From: Aeolococcus sp035552595 | GTDB lineage: Bacteria; Chloroflexota; Dormibacteria; Aeolococcales; Aeolococcaceae | Assembly (NCBI GenBank): GCA_035552595.1 | Contig: DASZKZ010000061.1 | Coordinates: 1 to 16,308, forward strand | Direction: 5' to 3' | Length of the DNA: 16,308 nt | In this document: positions 7,053 through 13,542 of the stretch, in pieces | Position numbering within the stretch: position 1 is the stretch's first letter | How the letters are laid out: each line of letters opens with the position of its first letter | Made by a program: the position numbers and the translations under genes | The notes under the pieces: model-generated | Told to the model about the DNA's origin: nothing | The model's database searches: none | Seen by the model: the letters and a program-made list of their open reading frames with translations, nothing else

Positions 7053-7772
7053 CTATGCCGCGGGGCGCCCGTCCGGTGCGGGGATCCCGGCAATGGTTTC
7101 GCCGGACGCGAAACGGCTGCGCGCATCCCCGACCACCACGGTGACAGCTCCCGGGCCCGCCGCGGACCAGCGGTCGCCGCGCCAGACGGCGGCGCTGCGC
7201 TCGTCGACCCCCACCAGGATGGTGCCCGCCCCCAGCGCGCCCTGCGCCGAGGGGATCCAGCGCTCACCGAACGTGTCGAAGTGGGGGAGAACGGCGCAGT
7301 CGGGCACCACGGTGAGCGCGTCGACGGCCCTGCGGGTGGTGTGGTCCGGCCAGCGGTCGCGGATCAGCGTCCAGCGGCAGAGAGCCATGGCGCCGGCGGA
7401 CGAGCCCGCCAGGGCGGCGCCGCCGCGCCAGGCGCTGACGATGGCGTCCCACACCGCGGTGCCGGAGAGGAGCTGGACGGTGCGCCCGGGGTCGCCGCCC
7501 GCGAGGTACACCAGGCCGGCAGAGCCCGCCGCCTCGACCGTGGCGGGCACCGCCGCGTCGGACCGGGAGCGCACCCGCAGCTCGATGATCTCGACACCGA
7601 GGGTCGCGAACCATCGGCGCGCGGTGGCCACCGCCTGCTCCGGATGGCTGCGCACCGCGGCGCACACCACATACGCCGGCCCGCCGGCGGCGGCCGCGGC
7701 GAGCACGCGGTCCTGCTCCTCGTTGCCGGGCCCGAACTCGGCGCCGCCGACGAGGGCGAGGGGACCGGCCAT
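7053..7772 (-). CDS. Peptidase S51 (dipeptidase E/cyanophycinase-like) family protein
   Basis: A 239-residue protein with the S51 serine-peptidase layout. Residues 92-95 (GGDP) match the conserved GGn loop before the catalytic region. AGSSAGAM at 122-129 is the nucleophile elbow with Ser125. LPHFD at 162-166 supplies a His (His164), and GVDERSA near 188-194 holds a conserved acidic residue. Family members include aspartyl dipeptidase (PepE) and cyanophycinase; the substrate is not decidable. The window shows no cyanophycin synthetase. The start ATG 7772 has no Shine-Dalgarno but has TATCCT 7 nt upstream, suggesting a leaderless message. It is divergent from the FNR gene with 59 bp between starts and is followed after 7 bp by the MFS gene. 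Confidence 0.86.
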   Translation of the reverse strand: MAGPLALVGGAEFGPGNEEQDRVLAAAAAGGPAYVVCAAVRSHPEQAVATARRWFATLGVEIIELRVRSRSDAAVPATVEAAGSAGLVYLAGGDPGRTVQLLSGTAVWDAIVSAWRGGAALAGSSAGAMALCRWTLIRDRWPDHTTRRAVDALTVVPDCAVLPHFDTFGERWIPSAQGALGAGTILVGVDERSAAVWRGDRWSAAGPGAVTVVVGDARSRFASGETIAGIPAPDGRPAA

Positions 7773-7779
7773 GGCCCGG

Positions 7780-7785
7780 AGGATA
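7780..7785 (-). promoter_or_regulatory. Candidate leaderless -10 box of the S51 gene
   Basis: The minus strand reads TATCCT, ending 7 nt before ATG 7772, so transcription would begin at or near the start codon. It shares the 59-bp divergent region with the FNR promoter. No -35 match is seen. Confidence 0.42.
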
Positions 7786-7816
7786 CGGCTCAGTCGGTCC
7801 GGCGCCTCTGGCTCCC

Positions 7817-7822
7817 TACACT
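7817..7822 (+). promoter_or_regulatory. Candidate leaderless -10 box of the FNR gene
   Basis: TACACT ends 9 nt before ATG 7832, and the bases between (GACGCGCGC) hold no ribosome site. The gene is therefore a candidate for leaderless translation. Confidence 0.42.
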
Positions 7823-7831
7823 GACGCGCGC

Positions 7832-8587
7832 ATGATCGACACCGACAAGTACGCCGCGGCCACCATCGTGTCGCGCCGCGACCTCGCTCCCGACCTCTGG
7901 GTGGTGCGCATCCGGCCCGACTGTGAGCTGCCGTTTCGCCCCGGCCAGTACGTCACCCTGGGCCTGGAGCTGGACGGGCACATCGTCGAGCGGCCCTATT
8001 CGATCGCCTCCGATCCCGCCGAGGCGGAGATCGAGCTGTTCATCGAGCGCGTCCCCGAGGGGGAGCTGTCGGCTCCGCTCCACGACGTTCCCATCGGCGA
8101 GACCACGCTGGTACGCAAGCGCTGCAAGGGCCTCTTCCTCAAGGACGCGCCGGTGCTCGACCAGCCCCACCTCTTCGTGGCCACGGTCACCGGCATCGCC
8201 CCGTTCGTCAGCATCCTGCGCAGCCTGGTCCGCCGCCAGGCCGCCGGCGAGTGGGTCGCGGACCAGCCGGTGGTGGCCCTGCAGGGCGCCAGCCGCGCCG
8301 ATGAGCTCGGTTACGAGGAGGAGTTGCGCGGGCTCGACGCCGCCCACGACTGGTTCACGTATGTGCCCACCATCAGCCGCCCGTGGGAGGACGGCGAGTG
8401 GACGGGCGAGACAGGCCGCGTCGAGGACGTGATCCGCAAGTACGCCGACCCGGCGGGGCTGAGGCCCGGTCACGGCGCCATCTACCTGTGCGGCAATCCC
8501 GAGATGATCGGCAAGGCGCACGGGATCATGCGCCGCCGTGGATTCGGCGACAAGCAGATCCGCGAAGAGCAGTACTGGCCCGACTGA
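7832..8587 (+). CDS. Ferredoxin--NADP+ reductase family flavoprotein
   Basis: A 251-residue cytosolic flavoprotein that would move electrons between NAD(P)H and a ferredoxin or flavodoxin. The FAD domain (residues about 8-105) contains FRPGQYVTLG and RPYSIAS (54-60), the FAD-binding RxYS motif. The NADP domain (about 110-250) contains VTGIAPFVSILR (119-130), with GxxP-like nucleotide binding, and YLCGNPEMI (218-226) near the end. The C-terminus EEQYWPD resembles the short Fpr-type ending. No iron-sulfur cysteine set is visible, so it is a simple two-domain FNR. It stands alone on plus, divergent from S51 and convergent with the PCP_red gene (18 bp between stops). It might supply electrons to the neighbouring redox proteins, but this is only positional. 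No ferredoxin gene is in the window. Confidence 0.9.
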   Translation: MIDTDKYAAATIVSRRDLAPDLWVVRIRPDCELPFRPGQYVTLGLELDGHIVERPYSIASDPAEAEIELFIERVPEGELSAPLHDVPIGETTLVRKRCKGLFLKDAPVLDQPHLFVATVTGIAPFVSILRSLVRRQAAGEWVADQPVVALQGASRADELGYEEELRGLDAAHDWFTYVPTISRPWEDGEWTGETGRVEDVIRKYADPAGLRPGHGAIYLCGNPEMIGKAHGIMRRRGFGDKQIREEQYWPD

Positions 8588-8605
8588 CGAGGCCCTCTCC
8601 GCCGT

Positions 8606-9313
8606 CTACTTGAAGCCGTAGCGGCCCTCGTGGAAGTCGCCGGTCTCCACCCAGTGCTCGATGACCAGGTCGACGACAGCGTCGTTGACCTCGGAGAGAC
8701 CGAGGGTGCGAGCGTTGCCCTCGACAGCCTCGAGCACCTGCCCGCGCACGAACTCCGGGATGCGCTCGAAGCGACTCCGCGCCGAGTCCGTCCAGGGCAG
8801 CGCGTCGCGGTCACGCTCTTCGATGGCGTGCGAGACCCGGCCCCAGAGCTCGTACTTGACGTCCATCTCGGCTGGGGTGATGGTGGTGCCCAGGTCGAGC
8901 TTGCGAGCCGTCCATTCGACCCGCCAGCGGGTCAGGTCGCGGCAGAACTCGGGCACCTCGGCCAGCCTCGCCTCGGCCTCGGCCGTCCAGCTGAACACCA
9001 CCTCGGTGCCGGTGCGCTCACTGAGGGGGTGGCCGTAGCCGAGCTTCTTGCCGAGCGTCCGCACGAAGAGGTCGGTGATCTCCTCGACGCGGTCACGCTG
9101 TGCCCGCGCCTCCACCACCCGCTCGGCCATGGCGGCGGCGCGGTCGGGGTCGATCCGGCTCACCGCCGCGCGATCACGTCCGGTCCCGGCCTCGCGGTGG
9201 GCATCCGCCGTCCAGGCGAGGGGCGGGTGGGCGGCACCGGCGGGCACCGGGCAGGCACCCTGGCCGGCGTCGTGCGGCACCGGGCAACGAGGCTGGTCTC
9301 GCGTCTCGGACAT
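8606..9313 (-). CDS. PCP_red multi-module protein with N-terminal paired CPV motifs
   Basis: A 235-residue soluble protein. Two clear PCP_red-type modules lie at about residues 108-157 (WTAEAEARLAEVPEFCRDL...) and 173-222 (WTDSARSRFERIPEFVRGQ...). Each has the pattern W-[TS]-x-x-A-x-x-R-[LF]-x-x-[VI]-P-x-x-x-R. PCP_red is the small C-terminal domain of the protochlorophyllide reductase 57 kDa subunit. A third, degenerate copy may start at LAWTADA (32-38) and resume at about residue 53. The N-terminus has two Cys-Pro-Val sites (Cys10 in CPVPHD and Cys21 in CPVP), as does the C-terminus of the divergent stress-protein fusion. No nitrogenase-like catalytic domain is present, so it is not a chlorophyll enzyme. 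ATG 9313 has GGGAGGG about 7-8 nt upstream. It is likely co-regulated with the operon starting at 9504. Its function is unknown. Confidence 0.82.
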   Translation of the reverse strand: MSETRDQPRCPVPHDAGQGACPVPAGAAHPPLAWTADAHREAGTGRDRAAVSRIDPDRAAAMAERVVEARAQRDRVEEITDLFVRTLGKKLGYGHPLSERTGTEVVFSWTAEAEARLAEVPEFCRDLTRWRVEWTARKLDLGTTITPAEMDVKYELWGRVSHAIEERDRDALPWTDSARSRFERIPEFVRGQVLEAVEGNARTLGLSEVNDAVVDLVIEHWVETGDFHEGRYGFK

Positions 9314-9349
9314 CGGTCAACCCTCCCGCGTGTGGCCGCGCTCGAGGTG

Positions 9350-9355
9350 ATCTTA
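9350..9355 (-). promoter_or_regulatory. Candidate -10 box of the PCP_red gene
   Basis: The minus strand reads TAAGAT (TANNNT) and would give a leader of about 30 nt with the GGGAGGG ribosome site. Its expected -35 position falls on the palindrome at 9366-9377. Confidence 0.4.
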
Positions 9356-9365
9356 CGCCGAGGTC

Positions 9366-9377
9366 CGGGACGTCCCG
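9366..9377. promoter_or_regulatory. Perfect 12-bp palindrome, candidate operator
   Basis: CGGGACGTCCCG reads the same on both strands. It lies in the 190-bp region between the divergent PCP_red gene and the stress-protein/oxidase operon, over the likely -35 site of the minus promoter and upstream of a plus-strand TATCAT. The GGGAC/GTCCC half-sites resemble those of DosR boxes, but without the spacer of that motif, so no regulator is assigned. Confidence 0.45.
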
Positions 9378-9408
9378 ACGCCGGCCCCGGGCAGAGGACC
9401 CCGCTCGC

Positions 9409-9414
9409 TATCAT
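9409..9414 (+). promoter_or_regulatory. Candidate -10 box of the stress-protein/oxidase operon
   Basis: TATCAT is the best plus-strand -10 match in the divergent region. It implies a leader of roughly 80 nt before ATG 9504, and no good -35 is visible. A promoter nearer the gene cannot be excluded. Confidence 0.3.
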
Positions 9415-9503
9415 CGGATGACGCGGTTGCGAGTGGCGCCCCGGATGTCGCCGGACCGGTCGCGCGCGGCGGTCGATGTTGCATCTGCCTGGCAGGGGAG
9501 CGG

Positions 9504-11528
9504 ATGTACTCCACCCTCTACGTCGCCCTCGACAACTCCGAGCATTCGGACGCCGCCAGCACGGTCGCCCTGGAGGTCGCCACCGCCTTCGATGCCCGGG
9601 TCATCGGCATGCACGTCTACGCCGCGCGGATGCACGACTACCGGTTCAAGCAGATGGAGTACACGCTCCCCGAGGAGTACCAGGACGAGGCCGAGCTGCT
9701 CCGCCAGCGGCGCATCCACGACAGCCTGATCAGCACCGGCCTGGAGCTGATCAGCGACAGCTACACGGACGTGCTCCGCTACCGCTGCCTGGAGCGCGAC
9801 GTGCGCTTCGAGGCGCGCATGCGCGACGGACGCAACTGGGAGGAGCTGGTCGCCGACGTCGACGAGAGCGAGGATGTCGGCCTGGTGCTGATGGGCGCGC
9901 TGGGCACCGGGGCGGTCAAGGAGTCACAGCTGGGCAGCGTGACCGACAGGGTGGCCCGCCGCATCCGGCGCGACCTGCTCATCATCCGCAGCACCGGCGA
10001 CGCCGCCATGGAGGGGGGCATCCTGGTGGCCATCGACGGCTCGCCGCAGTCGTTCGCCGGCCTGCGCACCGCCCTCGCCCTGGGCAAGGCGCTCGGCAAG
10101 AGTGTCGAGGCGGTGGCCGTGTACGACCCCTACCTGCACTACGCCGTCTTCAACGGCATCGTCGACGTGCTCTCCGAGAAGGCCTCGAAGATCTTCCGGT
10201 TCAAGGAGCAGGAGGCTCTCCACGAGGAGATCATCGACACCGGGCTGGCCAAGATCTACGAATCCCACCTCCGGGTGGCGCGCGCCACCGCCGCCGAGGA
10301 CGGGGTGGACCTGCCCATCACCCTGCTCGACGGCAAGGCATTCGAGCGCATCCTGCGCCACGCCCGCGAGACCCGCCCCTGGCTGCTCGTGCTCGGCCGC
10401 ATCGGCGTCCACTCCGACGCCGCCATGGACATGGGCAGCAACACCGAGCAGCTGCTCCGGCTCGCGCCCTGCAACGTTCTGGTCAGCAGCGGCACGTTCA
10501 CCCCACCCATCGACGTCCGCGCCGACGCCTCGGTGGTGTGGACTCCGGAGGCTGAGGAGCGGATGGCGGCGGTGCCGGGCGGAGCGCGGGGCCTGGCCCG
10601 CACCGCCGTGCTGCGCTGGGCGATGGAGCGGGGCCACAGCGTGGTCTCGTCCGGCGACGTGGCCACCGCGCTCGACGAGCTGATGCCCTTCGCACGCACC
10701 ATGCGCCGCATCGCCGAGACCGCTGCCACCGTCGACTCTGCGGAGCGGGCCATGCTCGACGAGCCCGAGATCCAGGACGCGCGCGCGGTCTGTCGCACCT
10801 GCGGCTACGCGGCGAGGAGCGACACCCCGCAGCGCTGCCCTGTGTGCGACAGCGACGCCGGGTCCTTCGAGCGGCTCGACAGCGACGCGATCCGCGCCGC
10901 GGCGGCCGGAGAGGGCGACGCCGCCCAGGTGGCCTTCGACGGCGCCAAGCTGGGCTGGACGGTGGAGGCGCGCCGCCTCCTGCAGCAGCTCCCAGCCGGC
11001 TATCTGCGCCGCCGCGTCAAGGCGATCGTCGAGAAGCATGCCCGGACGCGACGGCTGCCGGCGATCACCGCCGAGGTGGCCGAGCCCTTCGTGGCGCCCG
11101 AGCTCGACGCCCTCGACGTCGACGCCGGCCCCCACCGCGCTCCCCTCGGCGTCGAGAGGCACACCGGGCCGCAGGTCGACCAGCGCCGCCGCCTCGCCTG
11201 GACCGACGAGGCGGACGACCGCATCGAGCGCATCCCCGCCGGTTTCCTGCGCAATCTCGCCACCGAGCAGATCGAACGGCTGGCCGTCGCCCTGGGCGCT
11301 CCCGAGGTGGGCGTGCTCCACGTCGAGGCCGGCATCGCCGAGGCGCGCGCGCGGATGCAGCGCGACGGAGCCACGACGGACTCGGCGGCCACCTGTCCCG
11401 TGGGAGCGCAACCCGACCAGGCCGCGCCGGGATGTCCGGTCCATCACCACAACGGCCTCAACGAGATCACCGCCCCGGTCATCGACGACCTGGGCCGACG
11501 CATGACCGCGGCGCTGCCAGACGCCTGA
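9504..11528 (+). CDS. Tandem universal stress domains fused to three PCP_red modules and a rubredoxin-like zinc ribbon
   Basis: A 674-residue soluble protein. The first USP domain (about 1-163) and the second (about 170-330) both keep the ATP-binding pattern G-2x-G-9x-G-S (G131/G134/G144-S145 and G298/G301/G311-S312). PCP_red modules follow at about 343-395 (VVWTPEAEERMAAVP), 482-530 (LGWTVEARRLLQQLP) and 563-612 (LAWTDEADDRIERIP). Between the first two lies a ribbon, C430-x2-C433-x11-C445-x2-C448, like the rubredoxin end of rubrerythrins. The C-terminus has Cys631-Pro-Val and Cys644-Pro-Val-His-His-His. The ATG has AGGGGAG just upstream. It leads the oxidase operon, with 1 bp before the cydA-like ATG. 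I infer an ATP- and redox- or metal-responsive sensor or assembly protein for the membrane complex; no reaction can be named. Confidence 0.86.
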   Translation: MYSTLYVALDNSEHSDAASTVALEVATAFDARVIGMHVYAARMHDYRFKQMEYTLPEEYQDEAELLRQRRIHDSLISTGLELISDSYTDVLRYRCLERDVRFEARMRDGRNWEELVADVDESEDVGLVLMGALGTGAVKESQLGSVTDRVARRIRRDLLIIRSTGDAAMEGGILVAIDGSPQSFAGLRTALALGKALGKSVEAVAVYDPYLHYAVFNGIVDVLSEKASKIFRFKEQEALHEEIIDTGLAKIYESHLRVARATAAEDGVDLPITLLDGKAFERILRHARETRPWLLVLGRIGVHSDAAMDMGSNTEQLLRLAPCNVLVSSGTFTPPIDVRADASVVWTPEAEERMAAVPGGARGLARTAVLRWAMERGHSVVSSGDVATALDELMPFARTMRRIAETAATVDSAERAMLDEPEIQDARAVCRTCGYAARSDTPQRCPVCDSDAGSFERLDSDAIRAAAAGEGDAAQVAFDGAKLGWTVEARRLLQQLPAGYLRRRVKAIVEKHARTRRLPAITAEVAEPFVAPELDALDVDAGPHRAPLGVERHTGPQVDQRRRLAWTDEADDRIERIPAGFLRNLATEQIERLAVALGAPEVGVLHVEAGIAEARARMQRDGATTDSAATCPVGAQPDQAAPGCPVHHHNGLNEITAPVIDDLGRRMTAALPDA

Positions 11529-11529
11529 G

Positions 11530-12783
11530 ATGCTCGGCCTCCAGGTCACCACGCCCGATTTCCCCGGCATCGGCAACAACGTGTCGGTGGGGATCGTGTT
11601 CCTGGTCCACATCCTCATCGCCGAGTTCAGCCTCGGCGCCATCACCCTGGCGGTGGCGGCGGAGTGGCACCACGTGCGCACCGGTGACGAACGCACCGCC
11701 AGGTATGCGCGCAGCCTGGCCAACACCTACTACCTGGTCTTCAGCCTGGGCGCCACCTTCGCCGTGTTCGCGGTGGTGCTGCTCACCGGGCTCTGGGCCA
11801 ACGAGTTCGGACAGCTGATCAACAAGTTCCTGTGGCTGGTGGCGTTCGCCTTCACCCTCTTCTTCGTGCTGGTGCCGCTCCTGGTCTGGTATCGCAACAC
11901 CTTCTCCTCCATGGCTCCGCGCCGCCATGTCCTCCTCGGAACCGCGGTGGGCGTTCTCCAGACCCTGTTCATGGTGCTCATCGTCGGCATCGACGCGTAC
12001 CTCATCAACCCCGTCAACGCCGGGCTGACCGAGCCGGCGTTCAACCCGGTGTACTGGCCGCTGCTCATCCACCGCGTCATCGGCAATGTCAGCTGGACCG
12101 CGCTGTTCTGCGCGGCATACGCGGCCCTGCGGCTGCGCGGGGGTCGCGGTGACGCTCCCGAGCGCGCCTTCCAGTCCTGGGCGGCGCGGGTCAACCTGCG
12201 CATCGGCCTGCTCACCGGTCTGCTCATGCCCATCGTGGGCTTCGCCCTCATCGAGGTGATTCGCCAGAGCGAGCCCGGCTACTTCGACAACCTTCTCAGC
12301 GGCGGAACCGCCGCGTTCATGGTGGCCCAGGAATGCCTGGTGGGGGTGATGTTCATCGGCGGCAACATCGCCCTGGCCAGCGAGGACGGCGGGCCCCGCG
12401 AGTGGCCGGCGACCAGCCGGGCGGCGATCATCGTGTCCGTGGCCGGCATGACGCTGGCGGCGCTGCCCAGCGCGGTCCTCGGCGGCGACCTCAACGTGGT
12501 GCGCTACTACGGGCTGGGCGCGGCCACGGTGGTGACCGCCGTGCACACCTTCTCCCGGCTGGGCGGCCGCCGCCGGCGCCAGGACGATTCGCTGCGCGTC
12601 ACCGGCTCGGTGTCGTCGATCGGGCGCAACGCCGTCCTCGCCGTCGGCACCGTCGCCGTGGTCACCTCTCTGCTGATGGGCTACATCAAGGAGCACGCCC
12701 GCGGCGACTATGCCGTGTACGGCGAGCTGCGCCAGGTCGACGCCCATCAGCCCTATCAACCCCCTCAGAGCCTGTACCCGTGA
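11530..12783 (+). CDS. Cytochrome bd-type subunit I homologue, degenerate (CydA'-like)
   Basis: A 417-residue membrane protein with about nine helices and the CydA plan. His27 in helix 1 (LVHILIAEFSLG) matches the helix-1 haem ligand. His181 in LIHRVIGNVSW matches the b558 His of E. coli CydA. Glu388-His-Ala-Arg391 in MGYIKEHARGDY matches the C-terminal ExGRQPW region holding the b595 ligand. The two helix-3 glutamates of CydA are missing: the aligned stretch LWLVAFAFTLFFVLVPLLVW has none. It is shorter than E. coli CydA (522), and the long quinol Q-loop is reduced or absent. No CydB is encoded nearby, so it probably pairs with the CydA-like protein at 14736. The start lies 1 bp after the preceding stop and its stop overlaps the next GTG as GTGA. 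Family confidence is good; the catalytic role is doubtful. Confidence 0.84.
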   Translation: MLGLQVTTPDFPGIGNNVSVGIVFLVHILIAEFSLGAITLAVAAEWHHVRTGDERTARYARSLANTYYLVFSLGATFAVFAVVLLTGLWANEFGQLINKFLWLVAFAFTLFFVLVPLLVWYRNTFSSMAPRRHVLLGTAVGVLQTLFMVLIVGIDAYLINPVNAGLTEPAFNPVYWPLLIHRVIGNVSWTALFCAAYAALRLRGGRGDAPERAFQSWAARVNLRIGLLTGLLMPIVGFALIEVIRQSEPGYFDNLLSGGTAAFMVAQECLVGVMFIGGNIALASEDGGPREWPATSRAAIIVSVAGMTLAALPSAVLGGDLNVVRYYGLGAATVVTAVHTFSRLGGRRRRQDDSLRVTGSVSSIGRNAVLAVGTVAVVTSLLMGYIKEHARGDYAVYGELRQVDAHQPYQPPQSLYP

Positions 12784-13037
12784 GCAGCGTGCTCGTCGTC
12801 CGAGCCGCTGAGTTCCAGGCCGCCTGGTACTACTCGCTGCTGCTCTTCGTCATCCTCTTTCTGACCCTGCTTGGCATCGGCTATGCGCTGGTGGGGGTGC
12901 GTCGCCTCTGGCGCAGCGGGGAGCGCGGTCCCGCCGCCGTTCTCGGCGGGGCCCTGACCTTCGCGCTGGTCGCCCTGGTCGGCATGTACGTGGTCGCCGT
13001 GGGCGGGCTCTTCGCGGTGCACGGGCTCGGGACATGA
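12780..13037 (+). CDS. Small two-helix membrane protein of the oxidase operon
   Basis: An 85-residue protein starting at GTG 12780 inside the GTGA overlap with the CydA'-like gene and ending in an ATGA overlap with the Rieske gene. A short N-terminus with AWYY leads into helix 1 (about residues 17-40). A basic loop follows (RRLWRSGERG, 41-50), then helix 2 (about 52-80). There are no cysteines, and His81 is the only histidine, so haem or metal binding is unlikely. By place it could be an accessory subunit of the bc-like or bd-like complex, in the manner of CydX or other small oxidase subunits, but I see no homology to these. The tight overlaps on both sides argue strongly that it is real. Confidence 0.72.
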   Translation: MSSVLVVRAAEFQAAWYYSLLLFVILFLTLLGIGYALVGVRRLWRSGERGPAAVLGGALTFALVALVGMYVVAVGGLFAVHGLGT

Positions 13038-13531
13038 AGCAGCTCACCCGGCGCGAGATGCTGATCCGCGGCACCGGCCTGGGCATGGGGCTCGTCGGGG
13101 TGATGCTCAGCGTGCCCGCGGTGGGCTTCCTGCTCAGCCCCCTGTTTCTCAAGCAGAAGCTGTCCTGGGTGACGGTGGGACCGATCGACCACGTGCCCGT
13201 CAACCAGCCCACCCCGATGATCGTGCAGGTGCCCGTGGGAACGGGGTACTCGACGCCGCCCGTGCAGCGGGTCGTCTACGTGGTCAAGACCCCGGATGGG
13301 CAGACCCGGGCGCTCAGCAACATCTGCACGCACATGCAGTGCGACGTGCACTGGGACCCGGCGCTGGGCAACTTCCTCTGTCCCTGCCATGGAGGCCTGT
13401 ACGACATCGAGGGCAGGAACGTGGGTGGGCCACCGCCCCAGCCATTGCCCCAGTGGATGCACCGCTTCCGCACCGACGACCAGGGCCGCACCATCCTCGA
13501 GATCGAGAACAAGCTCGACGAGTCGATCTAG
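13034..13531 (+). CDS. Rieske iron-sulfur protein of a quinol oxidoreductase
   Basis: A 165-residue membrane-anchored [2Fe-2S] protein. A basic N-terminus with RREML and a single helix (about 12-38) gives an uncleaved Tat-like anchor. The extracytoplasmic domain has both cluster boxes: C98-T-H100-M-Q-C103 and C116-P-C118-H119-G-G. The cluster ligands are Cys98, His100, Cys116 and His119; the stabilising disulfide is Cys103-Cys118. A Pro-rich stretch GGPPPQPLPQW follows, as in true Rieske subunits. It accepts electrons from quinol at the Qo site of cytochrome b, encoded directly downstream. It is much shorter than the three-helix actinobacterial QcrA. The start ATG 13034 overlaps the preceding stop as ATGA, and the stop is 11 bp from the cytochrome b start. 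Confidence 0.95.
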   Translation: MKQLTRREMLIRGTGLGMGLVGVMLSVPAVGFLLSPLFLKQKLSWVTVGPIDHVPVNQPTPMIVQVPVGTGYSTPPVQRVVYVVKTPDGQTRALSNICTHMQCDVHWDPALGNFLCPCHGGLYDIEGRNVGGPPPQPLPQWMHRFRTDDQGRTILEIENKLDESI

Positions 13532-13542
13532 ATGGACCGCAC

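Noticed and set aside
7053..7772. Cyanophycinase assignment for the S51 protein
   Set aside because: The serine-peptidase S51 motifs are shared with dipeptidase E and others; no cyanophycin synthetase is nearby, so the specific name is not justified.
9378..9408. Further GC-rich inverted segments next to the palindrome
   Set aside because: Arms are short, imperfect and made only of G/C, as expected by chance in this composition.
8606..11528. Idea that the PCP_red genes are part of chlorophyll synthesis
   Set aside because: No nitrogenase-like BchN/BchB/BchL catalytic part or other pigment gene is present; only the small PCP_red module recurs.
9924..11726. Long minus-strand open frame of 600 codons
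   Set aside because: It is antisense to the stress-protein fusion, whose domains are clear. There is no recognisable domain in the reverse frame.
11479..12759. Minus-strand open frame of 426 codons
   Set aside because: It is antisense to the CydA'-like gene; biased composition and no motif.
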